Source of the DNA: Candidatus Endomicrobiellum siamense
GTDB lineage: Bacteria > Elusimicrobiota > Endomicrobiia > Endomicrobiales > Endomicrobiaceae
NCBI GenBank assembly: GCA_031268145.1
Contig: JAIRXS010000013.1
Span: forward strand, 1 to 32,537
DNA: 32,537 nucleotides
Direction: 5' to 3'
Shown here: positions 1 to 9,934 of the stretch, piece by piece
Layout of the letters: every line of letters starts with the position of its first letter
Position numbering within the stretch: the first letter of the stretch is position 1
Position numbers and translations under genes: made by a program
Notes under the pieces: model-generated
Databases searched by the model: none
What the model was told of the DNA's origin: nothing
What the model saw: the letters and a program-made list of their open reading frames with translations, nothing else

Positions 1-2
1 TA

Positions 3-98
3 ATAATGCCAGTGGCGATGGAGCAGCAGTTGAGGTTTGCGATAAGAGAAGGAGGAAGGACAGTAGGTTCTGGAGTTGTTACTGAAATTGTTGAGTAA
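3..98 (+). CDS. tuf: Elongation factor Tu, C-terminal end (truncated by window start)
   Basis: Frame starting at nt 3 reads [31 protein letters not shown], the EF-Tu C-terminus; lies upstream of rpsJ as in str-S10 arrangements. Confidence 0.93.
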   Translation: MMPVAMEQQLRFAIREGGRTVGSGVVTEIVE

Positions 99-197
99 GA
101 GAGATGTTTTAAACGTTTGCGATTTTGGACAGAACGTTTTGATATTATGGTGTGGGTGTATTAGGAAGGTAATCAAAAATAAACAGGATTAAAATTT

Positions 198-539
198 ATG
201 GGAAATGAAAAAGCTGTTCAAAATCAGGATTTAAGAATTAAGTTACGGGCTTATGATCATAAAATGTTAGACGATTTTCTTGCTAAAATAGTAGAAACAG
301 CAAGACGCACGGGTGTAGCTATAACAGGGCCTGTGCTTTTGCCTACAACTATAAAAAAATACACAGTTAACAGATCTGTTCATTCAGATAAAAAATCTCG
401 TGAACAGTTTGAAATGAGAATTCACAAAAGATTAGTAGACATTCGCGAGCCTTCTAATAGAACAGTAGAAGAACTTCAAAAATTAGATTCGCCTGCTGGA
501 GTTGATATTGAAATTAAATATAAAGAAGTTCGTGGCTAA
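198..539 (+). CDS. rpsJ: 30S ribosomal protein S10
   Basis: ORF with S10 signature ([30 protein letters not shown]); operon position. Confidence 0.97.
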   Translation: MGNEKAVQNQDLRIKLRAYDHKMLDDFLAKIVETARRTGVAITGPVLLPTTIKKYTVNRSVHSDKKSREQFEMRIHKRLVDIREPSNRTVEELQKLDSPAGVDIEIKYKEVRG

Positions 540-570
540 GATTAAAATATTTAAACTGTAGAGAGAAAAT

Positions 571-1242
571 ATGTTAAAATCAATCATTGGTAAAAAAGTT
601 GGTATGTCTCAGGTTTTTGATGATAAAGGTAATCTTATCCCTGTAACAGTAATAGAAGCTGGTCCTTGCGTAGTTACAGGTGTGCGTACAGTAGAAAATG
701 ATGGTTATAGCGCTGTACAGCTTGGATTTGGGGGAGTTAAAGAAAAAAATCTCAACAAATCATTAATAGGGTTTTTTAAGAAAAACAATGTTGAGCCTAA
801 AAAAGTTATAAAAGAGTTTAGAGTTAAAGATGTAAAAGATTTTGCAATAGGGCAGGAAATAAAAGCAGATATTTTTAAAGAGGGAGACTATGTAGACATC
901 TGTGCTTTAACAAAAGGAAAAGGCTATGCAGGTGTTATAAAAAGACATAATTTTGGTATGCAGCCTACTACCCATGGCCAATCAGACAGAACGCGTGCTA
1001 GAGGGTCTAGCGGTGGACAAGGTCCTCAAAAGGTTTTAAAAGGAATGAGGATGTCTGGACATTTAGGCAATGAATATGTTACAATACAAAAATTGCGTGT
1101 TGTAAGTGTAGACGTGCAAAAAAATCTTTTGCTTATTAAAGGAGCAGTGCCTGCAGTTAAGAGGGGAACTTTATTTATAAGCAATACAGTTAAAAGAATT
1201 CCTGTGGTTCAGGAAGTAAAAACTAAAGCAAAAAAGAAATAG
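571..1242 (+). CDS. rplC: 50S ribosomal protein L3
   Basis: MLKSIIGKKVGMSQVF, HGQSDRTRARGSSGGQGPQKVLKGMRMSGHLG. Confidence 0.97.
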   Translation: MLKSIIGKKVGMSQVFDDKGNLIPVTVIEAGPCVVTGVRTVENDGYSAVQLGFGGVKEKNLNKSLIGFFKKNNVEPKKVIKEFRVKDVKDFAIGQEIKADIFKEGDYVDICALTKGKGYAGVIKRHNFGMQPTTHGQSDRTRARGSSGGQGPQKVLKGMRMSGHLGNEYVTIQKLRVVSVDVQKNLLLIKGAVPAVKRGTLFISNTVKRIPVVQEVKTKAKKK

Positions 1243-1348
1243 TTAATTAACTTATATTATCTTGTAAAGATATTTTTATTTATTTGCATGAAATTTATTC
1301 AAAATATTATTAGATTTATATATATTTTTAATAGTACAGAGAGAGAAA

Positions 1349-1969
1349 ATGGAAACAATAGTATATAACGCAAAGGGTCAGGAGAAAGGCAAAATAGAAC
1401 TCCCTTCTTTTTTTGGTATGGAAGTTTCTAGTGTGCTTTTACATGAGATTACAACAGCGTATTTAAACAATCAAAGAGCAGGTACGCATAAAACAAAAAC
1501 AAGAGGCGAAGTTTCTTTTTCTGGAGCAAAACCTTGGAAACAAAAAGGGACTGGAAATGCACGCGCTGGACAGAGAAATTCTCCTCTTTGGAGAAAAGGC
1601 GGCGTAATTTTTGGACCACAGCCTAGAGACTACTATACAAAAATGTCAAAACAAAAGAAAAAAGCATCTTTAAGTATGGCATTTGCCGTTCAGCTTCAAA
1701 AAGATAATGTGATTGTTATAGATTCTGTAAAGTTAGAAGAAGCTAAAACAAAAAAAGTCACAGAGCTTTTAAAAAATCTTAAAGTTGAAGGTAAAAAGAT
1801 AGTTTTTGCAATTGCTAATGATTCAGAATTTAGAATGGCTGCAAGAAACATAAAAAATGTTATTGTTGAAAATATTAAAAATGTCAACGCATATCAAATA
1901 CTTTGGGCAGATAAAGTAGTGTTTACGCCAGAAGCTATTGATTTAATAAAAGAAAGGCAATCTGCATAG
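1349..1969 (+). CDS. rplD: 50S ribosomal protein L4
   Basis: TRGEVSFSGAKPWKQKGTGNARAGQRNSPLWRKGGVIFGP motif. Confidence 0.97.
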   Translation: METIVYNAKGQEKGKIELPSFFGMEVSSVLLHEITTAYLNNQRAGTHKTKTRGEVSFSGAKPWKQKGTGNARAGQRNSPLWRKGGVIFGPQPRDYYTKMSKQKKKASLSMAFAVQLQKDNVIVIDSVKLEEAKTKKVTELLKNLKVEGKKIVFAIANDSEFRMAARNIKNVIVENIKNVNAYQILWADKVVFTPEAIDLIKERQSA

Positions 1970-2007
1970 TTTTCAGGCGGATTGCTTTTTATTATTTAGG
2001 AATAAAA

Positions 2008-2295
2008 ATGGATATTAGAAACATTATTAAAAAACCTATAGTAAGTGAAAAAGCTTCAATGTTAAAAGAAAAAGGCAATAAATATACTTTTGTGGTAGAT
2101 AAAGATGCAAACAAATTTCAGATAAAACAGGCTGTTGAATCTTTATTTAATGTTAGAGTTGAAAGTGTTCACACAGCAAATTATGCTGGCAAAAGCAAGA
2201 GAATGGGTGTGCATTCTGGTTATAAAAGTGACTGGAAAAAAGCAATAGTAAAACTTAGTGAAGGGCAAGAAATTCAAATGGTCGAGGAAGCCTAA
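2008..2295 (+). CDS. rplW: 50S ribosomal protein L23
   Basis: IIKKPIVSEKASML...YTFVVDKDANKFQIKQAVE. Confidence 0.96.
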   Translation: MDIRNIIKKPIVSEKASMLKEKGNKYTFVVDKDANKFQIKQAVESLFNVRVESVHTANYAGKSKRMGVHSGYKSDWKKAIVKLSEGQEIQMVEEA

Positions 2296-2363
2296 TTTTA
2301 ATAGGTATAAGTAAATATGGGCAGCGAACTTTATAATGTGCTACCCGATAACAGGAAATTATA

Positions 2364-3200
2364 ATGTCAATCAAAACGTTTAAACCGTATACACAGTCTA
2401 GAAGACAAATGTCTGTTTCAGATTTTTCAGACATCACTAAAACAGAGCCCGAAAAATCGTTAATAAAAATTATAAAGAGAAAAGGTGGTCGTAATAATAC
2501 TGGTCAAGTAATGGTTCGTTTTAGAGGTGGCGGCCACAAAAGATTTTATAGAATTATAGATTTTAAAAGAGATAAACTTAACATTCCAGCCACAGTAATT
2601 GCTATTGAATACGATCCCAATCGTTCAAGCAGAATAGCTCTTCTGCAGTATCAAGATGGAGAAAAAAGATATATTATACAGCCTGTAGGTGTAAAAGTAG
2701 GAGATACTTTGGTTTCCGGACCGGATGCCGAGATAAAACCAGGTAATGCTCTTCCTCTTGCAAATATCCCTGTAGGTACTTTTATACATAACTTGGAGAT
2801 TGCAGTTGGTAAAGGTGCGCAGCTTGTGCGTTCGGCTGGCTCTCAAGCGCAGCTTCTTGCAAAAGAAGGCGAATATTCTCATATTAGAATGCCTTCTGGC
2901 GAGATAAGGCTTATCCGAGTAAACTGTTATGCTACAGTTGGACAGGTAGGTAATTTGGATCACGAAAATATTACGATAGGTTCTGCAGGAAGAAATCGCC
3001 ATATGGGGAAAAAACCTCATGTGCGTGGAACTGCAATGAACGCTGTTGACCATCCTCATGGTGGTGGTAGAGGTAGATCTAAAGGTAATAATCAGCCTAG
3101 AAGTCCTTGGAACCAGCCTGCTAAAGGTTTTAAAACAAGACCTAAGAAGGTTTGGGATTGGGTAATAGTAAGCCATCGTAATAAAGCTAAGAAGAAGTAA
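2364..3200 (+). CDS. rplB: 50S ribosomal protein L2
   Basis: [57 protein letters not shown]. Confidence 0.98.
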   Translation: MSIKTFKPYTQSRRQMSVSDFSDITKTEPEKSLIKIIKRKGGRNNTGQVMVRFRGGGHKRFYRIIDFKRDKLNIPATVIAIEYDPNRSSRIALLQYQDGEKRYIIQPVGVKVGDTLVSGPDAEIKPGNALPLANIPVGTFIHNLEIAVGKGAQLVRSAGSQAQLLAKEGEYSHIRMPSGEIRLIRVNCYATVGQVGNLDHENITIGSAGRNRHMGKKPHVRGTAMNAVDHPHGGGRGRSKGNNQPRSPWNQPAKGFKTRPKKVWDWVIVSHRNKAKKK

Positions 3201-3216
3201 TTGGAGGAAATAATAG

Positions 3217-3501
3217 ATGAGTCGTTCAATAAAAAAAGGTCCTTATGTAGATGAAAAGCTTTTAAAAAAAATGAAAAAGCTCAATGAAGAGGGAAGTAAA
3301 AAAATTATAAAGACTTGGGCAAGAGCTTGCACTATAACTCCAGAATTTGTAGGGCATACTATTGCAATACATAATGGCAAAAAATTCCTTCCGATATTTA
3401 TATCAGAGCAGATGGTGGGGCATAAGTTAGGAGAATTTGCACCAACCAGAATTTTTAAAGGACATGGTGGAATGACAAAGCAAGAAACATCGCTTACATA
3501 A
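3217..3501 (+). CDS. rpsS: 30S ribosomal protein S19
   Basis: [43 protein letters not shown]. Confidence 0.97.
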   Translation: MSRSIKKGPYVDEKLLKKMKKLNEEGSKKIIKTWARACTITPEFVGHTIAIHNGKKFLPIFISEQMVGHKLGEFAPTRIFKGHGGMTKQETSLT

Positions 3502-3574
3502 GATTATAGTTGATGTATGTAAATTCCAACAACTGTAATTAATATGCTGTTTAACAAGAAAAAAGGATACAAAG

Positions 3575-3970
3575 ATGCAAGCAAAGGCAACAGCTAAATT
3601 TGTTAGATATACTCCAAGAAAAGTTAATCAAGTGCTAACACTTATAAGAAACAAAAAAGTAGAAAAAGCATTTGAAATTCTTTCTTTTTTGCCTAAATCT
3701 GCTGCAACGCTTGTAAATAAAGTTTTAAAAAGCGCAACAGCAAATTCAGGAAAACTTAGAGATTATTCAGGTCTTAAAATAAAAGAGGCTTGGGTAGGCA
3801 ATGGTCCTATTTTAAAAAGGATGAGACCAGGACCTCAAGGGCGAGGGATGCCTATAAAGAAAAGAACATCTCACCTTACTATAATTGTTACAGATGCTGG
3901 TGTTGTTGAGAAGAGGAAAAAAAAAGTTGTTAAAACTGCAAATGTAAATACAGAAATGCAGACAAAGTAA
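3575..3970 (+). CDS. rplV: 50S ribosomal protein L22
   Basis: FVRYTPRKVNQVLTLIR; RMRPGPQGRGMPIKKRTSHLTIIV. Confidence 0.96.
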   Translation: MQAKATAKFVRYTPRKVNQVLTLIRNKKVEKAFEILSFLPKSAATLVNKVLKSATANSGKLRDYSGLKIKEAWVGNGPILKRMRPGPQGRGMPIKKRTSHLTIIVTDAGVVEKRKKKVVKTANVNTEMQTK

Positions 3971-4001
3971 GATAAAAAAATTAGGAAAAAAGGTATAAGA
4001 A

Positions 4002-4682
4002 ATGGGTCATAAAGTACATCCCAAAAGTGTAAGACTAGGGTATATTAGAGATTGGGAATCCAAATGGTTTAACTTAAAAGAGATGCCCAATTTTATAGAA
4101 GAGGATCGTCGCTTAAGAGTTTACTTAAAGAATAAACTTAAATTAGCTTCTGTATCTAAGATTGTCATTGAAAGGCCTGGAAAATATGTACGTGTTAGTA
4201 TTTATACATCGCGTCCGGGCATTGTTATTGGCAAGGGCGGACAAGGGATTGAAAATTTAAGAAAAGATGTTGAATCCATGACGGCAAAGAAAAGCTTTGT
4301 AAATGTTATGGAAATTAAAAAGGCTGAATTAGATGCTCAACTTTCTGCAGAAAGTATAGCTTTTCAATTAGAAAGACAAATTGCTTTTAGAAGAGCAATG
4401 AAAAAAACGATAGAAAAAGCAATGGCAGCAGGTGCTTGTGGCATAAAAATTATGGTTTCTGGAAGACTTGGTGGAGCTGAAATTGCAAGGACTGAATGGT
4501 TAAAAGAAGGCAGAGTTCCTTTACAAACTTTTAGAGCTGATATTGACTATGGTTTTGCAGAGGCTTTTACAACTATGGGACAAATTGGAGTAAAAGTTTG
4601 GATTTTTAAAAAAGAATTTTTTAAAAAGACCACTAAAGATTTAATTGAAGAAGCAAAACTTGTTGAGGCTCCGTCTTCTTGA
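4002..4682 (+). CDS. rpsC: 30S ribosomal protein S3
   Basis: [43 protein letters not shown]. Confidence 0.97.
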   Translation: MGHKVHPKSVRLGYIRDWESKWFNLKEMPNFIEEDRRLRVYLKNKLKLASVSKIVIERPGKYVRVSIYTSRPGIVIGKGGQGIENLRKDVESMTAKKSFVNVMEIKKAELDAQLSAESIAFQLERQIAFRRAMKKTIEKAMAAGACGIKIMVSGRLGGAEIARTEWLKEGRVPLQTFRADIDYGFAEAFTTMGQIGVKVWIFKKEFFKKTTKDLIEEAKLVEAPSS

Positions 4683-4758
4683 TGTAGAGCAGGAAAAATC
4701 ATCAAAGCAAGAAGAAGTGTCTAAATAATTTAAGATATAAAGACTAAAGGACATTTAT

Positions 4759-5172
4759 ATGTTGATGCCAAAAAGAGTTAAATATAGAAAAACACATAGA
4801 GGGAGAATGAAAGGTAAAGCCAAAGGCGGAATTTATTTAGCTTTTGGTAAGTATGGCCTTCAAGCTCTTGAACCTGTATGGATAAATAGCAATCAGATAG
4901 AAGCTGCTCGTGTGACGCTTGCAAGATTTACTAAAAAAGGCGGGAAGGTTTGGATCAGAATATTCCCTGATAAACCAATTACAAAAAAACCTGCTGAAAC
5001 AAGAATGGGTAAAGGTAAAGGTGATCCACAGTTTTGGGTTGCAGTTGTAAAACCTGGCAGGATAATGTTTGAAATGGAAGGTCTCCCAGAAGCAGAAGCA
5101 AAAAAAGCTTTAAAACTTGCGTCAAACAAACTTCCTATACATACAAAAATTTTAGTTAGAGCTGATATTTGA
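4759..5172 (+). CDS. rplP: 50S ribosomal protein L16
   Basis: [43 protein letters not shown]. Confidence 0.97.
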   Translation: MLMPKRVKYRKTHRGRMKGKAKGGIYLAFGKYGLQALEPVWINSNQIEAARVTLARFTKKGGKVWIRIFPDKPITKKPAETRMGKGKGDPQFWVAVVKPGRIMFEMEGLPEAEAKKALKLASNKLPIHTKILVRADI

Positions 5173-5176
5173 GGGG

Positions 5177-5386
5177 ATGATGAAAAGTAAAAATTGGAAT
5201 GAAATAAAAAATATGACAGAAGTGGAACTTTCAAGCAAGCTTAGTCAAGTACAGGATAAACTTTTCAGGTTGAAGTTTCGCCATCAAACAGCTCCTGTAA
5301 AAAATCCTCTAGAAATTAGGGGAATAAGAAGAGATATTGCAAGAATTAAAACTTTGGTTAATCAAAAAAGAAAAGAGTCTAAATAA
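5177..5386 (+). CDS. rpmC: 50S ribosomal protein L29
   Basis: Small ORF in L29 position; LRGIRRDIARIKT-like C-terminus. Confidence 0.93.
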   Translation: MMKSKNWNEIKNMTEVELSSKLSQVQDKLFRLKFRHQTAPVKNPLEIRGIRRDIARIKTLVNQKRKESK

Positions 5387-5408
5387 GACAAATAAATAGG
5401 AAGGAACA

Positions 5409-5675
5409 ATGTCACAAGAACGCGGAAAACGTAAATTTCGTACAGGCGTAGTAGTAAGTGATAAAAGCGACAAGACAAGATTAGTTTCTATAGAAAGGAC
5501 ATATCGCCATTCTTTGTATGATCGTGTACTTCGCAGAAAGGTTAAATTTGCTGTACATGATGAAAAAAATCTTTCTCATATTGGCGACACTGTTACAATA
5601 ATGGAATCAAGACCTATGTCAAAAACAAAAAGATGGGTCTTGATGGAAGTTTTAAAAAGCGCAACAGAAATTTAA
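5409..5675 (+). CDS. rpsQ: 30S ribosomal protein S17
   Basis: [42 protein letters not shown]. Confidence 0.96.
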   Translation: MSQERGKRKFRTGVVVSDKSDKTRLVSIERTYRHSLYDRVLRRKVKFAVHDEKNLSHIGDTVTIMESRPMSKTKRWVLMEVLKSATEI

Positions 5676-5701
5676 AAATAAGCTTATTGAAGGATACCAG
5701 A

Positions 5702-6070
5702 ATGATTCAGGAAAGAACTATTTTGACAGTAGCAGATAATTCAGGCGCGAAGAAAATTCGTTGTTTTCGGGTTACAAAAGGTTTAAAACGTCGTTATGCT
5801 AGTATTGGAGATGTAATACATGCTTCAGTACAAGATGCATTGCCACATGGAAATATAAAAAAAGGCGAAGTTGTTAAAGCAGTGGTTGTGCGTACAGTAA
5901 AAGAAATACGTCGTGCCGATGGTACATACATTAAGTTTGATGACAATGCTGCTGTTATAATTAACGATGAAGGTGAGCCAAAAGGTACTCGTATTTTTGG
6001 ACCGGTAGCAAGAGAATTAAGAGAAAACAACTATCTTAAAATAATATCTTTAGCTCCGGAAGTTATATAA
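5702..6070 (+). CDS. rplN: 50S ribosomal protein L14
   Basis: In-frame start [21 protein letters not shown] at 5702; the listed ORF start at 5633 overlaps rpsQ and is probably too early. Confidence 0.95.
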   Translation: MIQERTILTVADNSGAKKIRCFRVTKGLKRRYASIGDVIHASVQDALPHGNIKKGEVVKAVVVRTVKEIRRADGTYIKFDDNAAVIINDEGEPKGTRIFGPVARELRENNYLKIISLAPEVI

Positions 6071-6155
6071 TTCCTAAGAAGTTGCTGTCTTTTATTGGCA
6101 GAGACGGCAGTGTTGAGGGAATAATTTTCAAGCGAAAAACAAACAGGATATAAAA

Positions 6156-6467
6156 ATGCTTAACATTAAGAAGAAAGACAAAGTTGTAGTTTTATCTGGA
6201 AAGGATAAAGGTAAAAAGGGAGAAGTTCTTGATGTTTTCCCGGATAAAGAAAAAGTTATTGTTTCAAAAATAAATTTTGTAAAAAGACATACAAAGCCTA
6301 CTCAAAGAGATGCGGGAGGAATTCGTGAAAAAGAAGCTCCTATTTTTATGAGTAAAGTTATGCTTATATGCCCTAAATGCGAACAAGCTTTTAGACCTAA
6401 ATTTGATAAGCTTTCTGACGGCAAAAAAGTAAGAATATGCCGTAAATGCGGAGAAATGATAGCATAG
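6156..6467 (+). CDS. rplX: 50S ribosomal protein L24 with C-terminal CxxC...CxxC zinc-ribbon-like end
   Basis: KKKDKVVVLSGKDKGKKGEVL (KOW); CPKC...CRKC. Confidence 0.95.
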   Translation: MLNIKKKDKVVVLSGKDKGKKGEVLDVFPDKEKVIVSKINFVKRHTKPTQRDAGGIREKEAPIFMSKVMLICPKCEQAFRPKFDKLSDGKKVRICRKCGEMIA

Positions 6468-6496
6468 TTAGAGAAGGCAATAATAAGGAAAGAATA

Positions 6497-7054
6497 ATGA
6501 ATCAACCTCGTTTAAAAAATTTTTATCAAGAAAATGTAGTGAACGAATTAAAGAAACAATTTAATTTAGAAAATGCTCATCAAATTCCTAGACTTGACAA
6601 AGTTGTTATCAATATTGGTTTAAATGAAGCAAAAGATAATATAAAAGTTTTAGATATTGCATCAGCAGAGCTTGCAGCTATCACTGGCCAAAAGCCGTTG
6701 GTATGTAGAGCAAAAAAATCAGTATCTAATTTTAAATTACGCCAGGGTATGCCGATAGGGATTAAGGTAACATTGAGAAATTCTATGATGTATGAGTTTT
6801 TAGACAGACTTATAAATATAGCGATCCCTCGTGTAAGAGACTTTAGAGGAATAGAACCTAACGGATTTGATAGACAGGGAAATTTTAATTTAGGACTTAC
6901 AGAGCAATATATATTTCCTGAAATTAGCGTTGAAAAGTCAGATAAAGCTAGAGGTATGAATATCACTATAGTAACCACGACAAAGAAAGATGAACAGGCA
7001 AAAGCTTTATTAGAAGCTCTTGGTATGCCATTTAAAAAAAGAGATAATAAATAG
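6497..7054 (+). CDS. rplE: 50S ribosomal protein L5
   Basis: MNQPRLKNFYQENVVNELKKQF start at 6497; GLTEQYIFPEIS. Confidence 0.96.
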   Translation: MNQPRLKNFYQENVVNELKKQFNLENAHQIPRLDKVVINIGLNEAKDNIKVLDIASAELAAITGQKPLVCRAKKSVSNFKLRQGMPIGIKVTLRNSMMYEFLDRLINIAIPRVRDFRGIEPNGFDRQGNFNLGLTEQYIFPEISVEKSDKARGMNITIVTTTKKDEQAKALLEALGMPFKKRDNK

Positions 7055-7084
7055 AACCGCAAATAAAGCAAAGGATATTTTTCT

Positions 7085-7270
7085 ATGGCAACAACTTCAG
7101 CAGAAGCAAAGATGCGTAAACCTCAAAAATTTGCAACACGGTACAGGAACAGATGTCGCCTGTGTGGAAGACCGCGTGGCTTTTATAGAGATTTTGGGCT
7201 TTGCAGAATATGCTTACGTAAATTAGCGCACAATGGTGAAATACCAGGTCTTACAAAATCAAGTTGGTAA
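7085..7270 (+). CDS. rpsN: 30S ribosomal protein S14, zinc-binding (type Z) form
   Basis: 61 aa; [41 protein letters not shown]. Confidence 0.96.
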   Translation: MATTSAEAKMRKPQKFATRYRNRCRLCGRPRGFYRDFGLCRICLRKLAHNGEIPGLTKSSW

Positions 7271-7293
7271 TAATTTAAAAAGAGGTCGGTTGA

Positions 7294-7689
7294 ATGATTA
7301 CAGATCCAATTTCAGATATGTTTGCACGTATTCGTAATGCGAATGCAAAATTGCATGAAAAGGTAGATATTCCATCTTCAAAAATGAAAGTAGAAATAGC
7401 AAAAATTTTGAAGGAAGAAGGATATATTTCAAACTACAAAAATATTGAAGACAATAAACAAGGTGTTTTAAGAGTTTATCTTAAACATACTTTAGGTGGG
7501 AAACAAGTTCTTAAAGGGATAAAAAGAATTTCTAAGTCTAGTTTAAGAGTATATAAAGGTTATGAAAATATGCCAAAATCTGTTGGCGGATTAGGTATTG
7601 CGATAATTTCTACGTCTAAAGGTTTAATGACAGATGCTAATGCAAGAAAAGAAAAAATTGGCGGAGAAGTATTAGGCTTTGTTTGGTAA
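7294..7689 (+). CDS. rpsH: 30S ribosomal protein S8
   Basis: [57 protein letters not shown]. Confidence 0.97.
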   Translation: MITDPISDMFARIRNANAKLHEKVDIPSSKMKVEIAKILKEEGYISNYKNIEDNKQGVLRVYLKHTLGGKQVLKGIKRISKSSLRVYKGYENMPKSVGGLGIAIISTSKGLMTDANARKEKIGGEVLGFVW

Positions 7690-7718
7690 AATAGTTTGTT
7701 GCTTTTTTAGTTTAGTTT

Positions 7719-7752
7719 GTCATCCTGCGCGAGCAAAGTGATGTTGCATGGT
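7719..7752. repeat. REP-like element in rpsH-rplF spacer
   Basis: GTCATCCTGCGCGAGCAAAGTGATGTTGCATGGT; GC-rich module in an AT-rich spacer. Confidence 0.5.
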
Positions 7753-7808
7753 GGGCTAGCAAGTTTTAGAATATATTAATTTGTAAAATTTATATTGAGG
7801 GTCAAATA

Positions 7809-8372
7809 ATGAGTCGCTTAGGTAAGAAACCGGTTAATATCCCGGAGAAGGTAAAAGCAGAGTTTAAAAATAGCATATTAGAAATTACAGGACCTGGTGG
7901 CAAACTTTCACAAGTAATTAACGACAAGATAAATGTAAAAATCGAAAAGGATAATATACTTGTTGAAACTCTTGGCCAAACCCGTGAGCATAATATGTTT
8001 CATGGTCTTACAAGAGGACTTGTTGTAAACATGGTTGAAGGGGTTACTAAGGGGTTTAAAAAAGAACTGGAAGCAATAGGGCTTGGTTTTAAGGTAAATA
8101 TAGAGAGCGGGAAAAAGTTGGTTCTAGCTGTAGGTTTTTCTCATTTGGTGAATTTAGAAATTCCTTCTACAGTTAAAGTAACAGCAGCTCTCACTCCTGA
8201 TAAAAACACTTTAATAACTATCACTGGTATAGATAAATATGAAGTAGGTGCTTTTGCAGCGAAAGTTAGAGCTGTAAAACCGCCAGAACCATATAAAGGT
8301 TTTGGTATAAGGTATTTAGGCGAAAAGATTATTAGAAAAGCTGGTAAAGCTGCAGCAGGAGGCAAAAAATAA
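7809..8372 (+). CDS. rplF: 50S ribosomal protein L6
   Basis: MSRLGKKPVNIPEKV; RAVKPPEPYKGFGIRYLGEKIIRKAGK. Confidence 0.97.
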   Translation: MSRLGKKPVNIPEKVKAEFKNSILEITGPGGKLSQVINDKINVKIEKDNILVETLGQTREHNMFHGLTRGLVVNMVEGVTKGFKKELEAIGLGFKVNIESGKKLVLAVGFSHLVNLEIPSTVKVTAALTPDKNTLITITGIDKYEVGAFAAKVRAVKPPEPYKGFGIRYLGEKIIRKAGKAAAGGKK

Positions 8373-8441
8373 TTTTTTGCCTAGCAGAATTTTGTCTAAT
8401 AATTAATGCAGTAAAAACCGATGAAAAATAGAGGATATTAG

Positions 8442-8801
8442 ATGAAAAGTTCAAATAGAAGATTTGATTATCGTGTAAAAAGGGTAAGAAGTAAAATAGA
8501 GGGAACTCAAGACAGACTTCGTTTAAGTATTCATCGCGGGCATAAACATATTTATGCTCAGATTATAGATGACAGCAAAGGTATTACTCTTGCATCAGCA
8601 TCAACATTATCTCCAGAACTTAAAGGTAAAATAAAAGTTACTGATTCTGTTGCTGCAGCCAAGTCAGTCGGTGATTTAATTGCAAAGAAAGCTAGCGATA
8701 AGGGTGTTAAAAAAGTTGTTTTTGATCGTAGAGGTTATGAATATACAGGCAAAGTAAAAGCTCTTGCAGATGCAGCAAGAGAAAAGGGCTTAGAATTTTA
8801 A
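8442..8801 (+). CDS. rplR: 50S ribosomal protein L18
   Basis: [48 protein letters not shown]. Confidence 0.96.
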   Translation: MKSSNRRFDYRVKRVRSKIEGTQDRLRLSIHRGHKHIYAQIIDDSKGITLASASTLSPELKGKIKVTDSVAAAKSVGDLIAKKASDKGVKKVVFDRRGYEYTGKVKALADAAREKGLEF

Positions 8802-8861
8802 TATAGTTTTTAAATTAACGACATAATTAAGACGATAGTGTATAAGTCTTAGGAGGATAAG

Positions 8862-9362
8862 TTGGCAGAAAAAATAGGTAAACAACAAAATGATAGTGGC
8901 TTAAAAGAAACAGTTGTGGCTGTCAATAGAGTTGCAAAAGTTGTCAAGGGTGGTAAGAGATTTTCTTTTAATGCTTTAGTGGTAGTAGGAGATGAATCTG
9001 GCAAAGTTGGTTGTGGCCTTGGCAAAGCAAAGGAAGTTCAATCTGCAATACAGAAAGGGAGTACTCAAGCAGCAAAACATATGGTTTCTGTACAGCTTAA
9101 AGGCAGCACAATCCCTCACGAAATAATAGGTGTTTCAGGTTCTGGAAAGGTTTTACTAAAACCTGCTGCTCCTGGAACAGGCGTTATTGCAGGTGGGGCT
9201 GTGAGAGCAGTTCTTGAAGCTGTAGGTATTAAAGATATTCTTACAAAATCAATGCGCTCTTCAAATCCTTTTAATGTAGTTTATGCAACTATAGAAGCGC
9301 TTAAAGAGCTTCGTTCAAAAGAAGAAGTTGCTAAAATTAGAGAAAAAGGAATGGTAGAATAA
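8862..9362 (+). CDS. rpsE: 30S ribosomal protein S5 (TTG start)
   Basis: [64 protein letters not shown]; preceded by AGGAGG. Confidence 0.96.
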   Translation: MAEKIGKQQNDSGLKETVVAVNRVAKVVKGGKRFSFNALVVVGDESGKVGCGLGKAKEVQSAIQKGSTQAAKHMVSVQLKGSTIPHEIIGVSGSGKVLLKPAAPGTGVIAGGAVRAVLEAVGIKDILTKSMRSSNPFNVVYATIEALKELRSKEEVAKIREKGMVE

Positions 9363-9364
9363 TT

Positions 9365-9811
9365 ATGATAGGATTGCACAATTTAAAACCTCAAGATGGT
9401 TCAAAACATAGAAAAAAAATAGTAGGTCGTGGAGTGGGTTCTGGACATGGTCGCACATCTACGCGTGGCTGTAAGGGGCAAAAATCTCGCTCGGGTGATG
9501 GATCAAAAAAAATAGGGTTTGAAGGCGGGCAGATGCCTTTGTTTAGGAGAATTCCTAAAAGAGGCTTTAATAATCAATTTCGTAAAGAATACGAGATTGT
9601 AAATATAGAAAGTTTAAATAAGTTTGAGTCAGGAGTAGAAGTTACCCCTGCATCTTTAAAGCAAGCCGGCATAGTAAAAAAAGCAAAACTTATTAAAATT
9701 CTAGGTATTGGTGAGCTTAAAAAACCTTTAACGATTAAAGTTACGGCTTTTTCCAAATCTGCAGAAGAAAAAATTAAAGCTGCTGGTGGAAAAATAGAGA
9801 TCGTAAAGTAA
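9365..9811 (+). CDS. rplO: 50S ribosomal protein L15
   Basis: [43 protein letters not shown]. Confidence 0.96.
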   Translation: MIGLHNLKPQDGSKHRKKIVGRGVGSGHGRTSTRGCKGQKSRSGDGSKKIGFEGGQMPLFRRIPKRGFNNQFRKEYEIVNIESLNKFESGVEVTPASLKQAGIVKKAKLIKILGIGELKKPLTIKVTAFSKSAEEKIKAAGGKIEIVK

Positions 9812-9833
9812 ATTAAGTTTAACAGTTTATACA

Positions 9834-9868
9834 AGGCGGCCAGAGAAATTAACGAAGTTCTGCCGCCT
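9834..9868 (+). terminator. Terminator- or attenuator-like hairpin between rplO and secY
   Basis: AGGCGG(C)CAGA...TCTGCCGCCT stem (one bulged C) followed by AGTTCTTTTGTTT. Confidence 0.55.
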
Positions 9869-9934
9869 AGTTCTTTTGTTTATAATCTTTTTTGTAACTC
9901 TATAGTTAAAATCTCACCTTGATAGGAAAAAGAT

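Noticed and set aside
1253-1285. TATCTT-GTA-AAGATA plus T-rich tract after rplC
   Set aside because: Only 6 AT-rich base pairs; too weak for a terminator call in such AT-rich sequence
2625-3176. 183-aa minus-strand ORF opposite rplB
   Set aside because: Antisense to a clear L2 gene, no recognisable family; typical shadow ORF. The same applies to the other minus-strand ORFs in the track
3503-3539. Stem-loop ATTATAGTTG/CAACTGTAAT between rpsS and rplV
   Set aside because: 10-bp AT-rich stem with a wobble and long loop, no U-tract; could be chance
6082-6110. Stem-loop TTGCTGTCT/AGACGGCAG between rplN and rplX
   Set aside because: Plausible but imperfect (G-U pairs) with no U-tract; function not supportable
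6580-7071. 163-aa minus-strand ORF opposite rplE
   Set aside because: Shadow ORF of L5; no independent support
7020-7226. 68-aa + strand ORF
   Set aside because: Alternate frame overlapping rplE end and rpsN; S14 frame is clearly the real one
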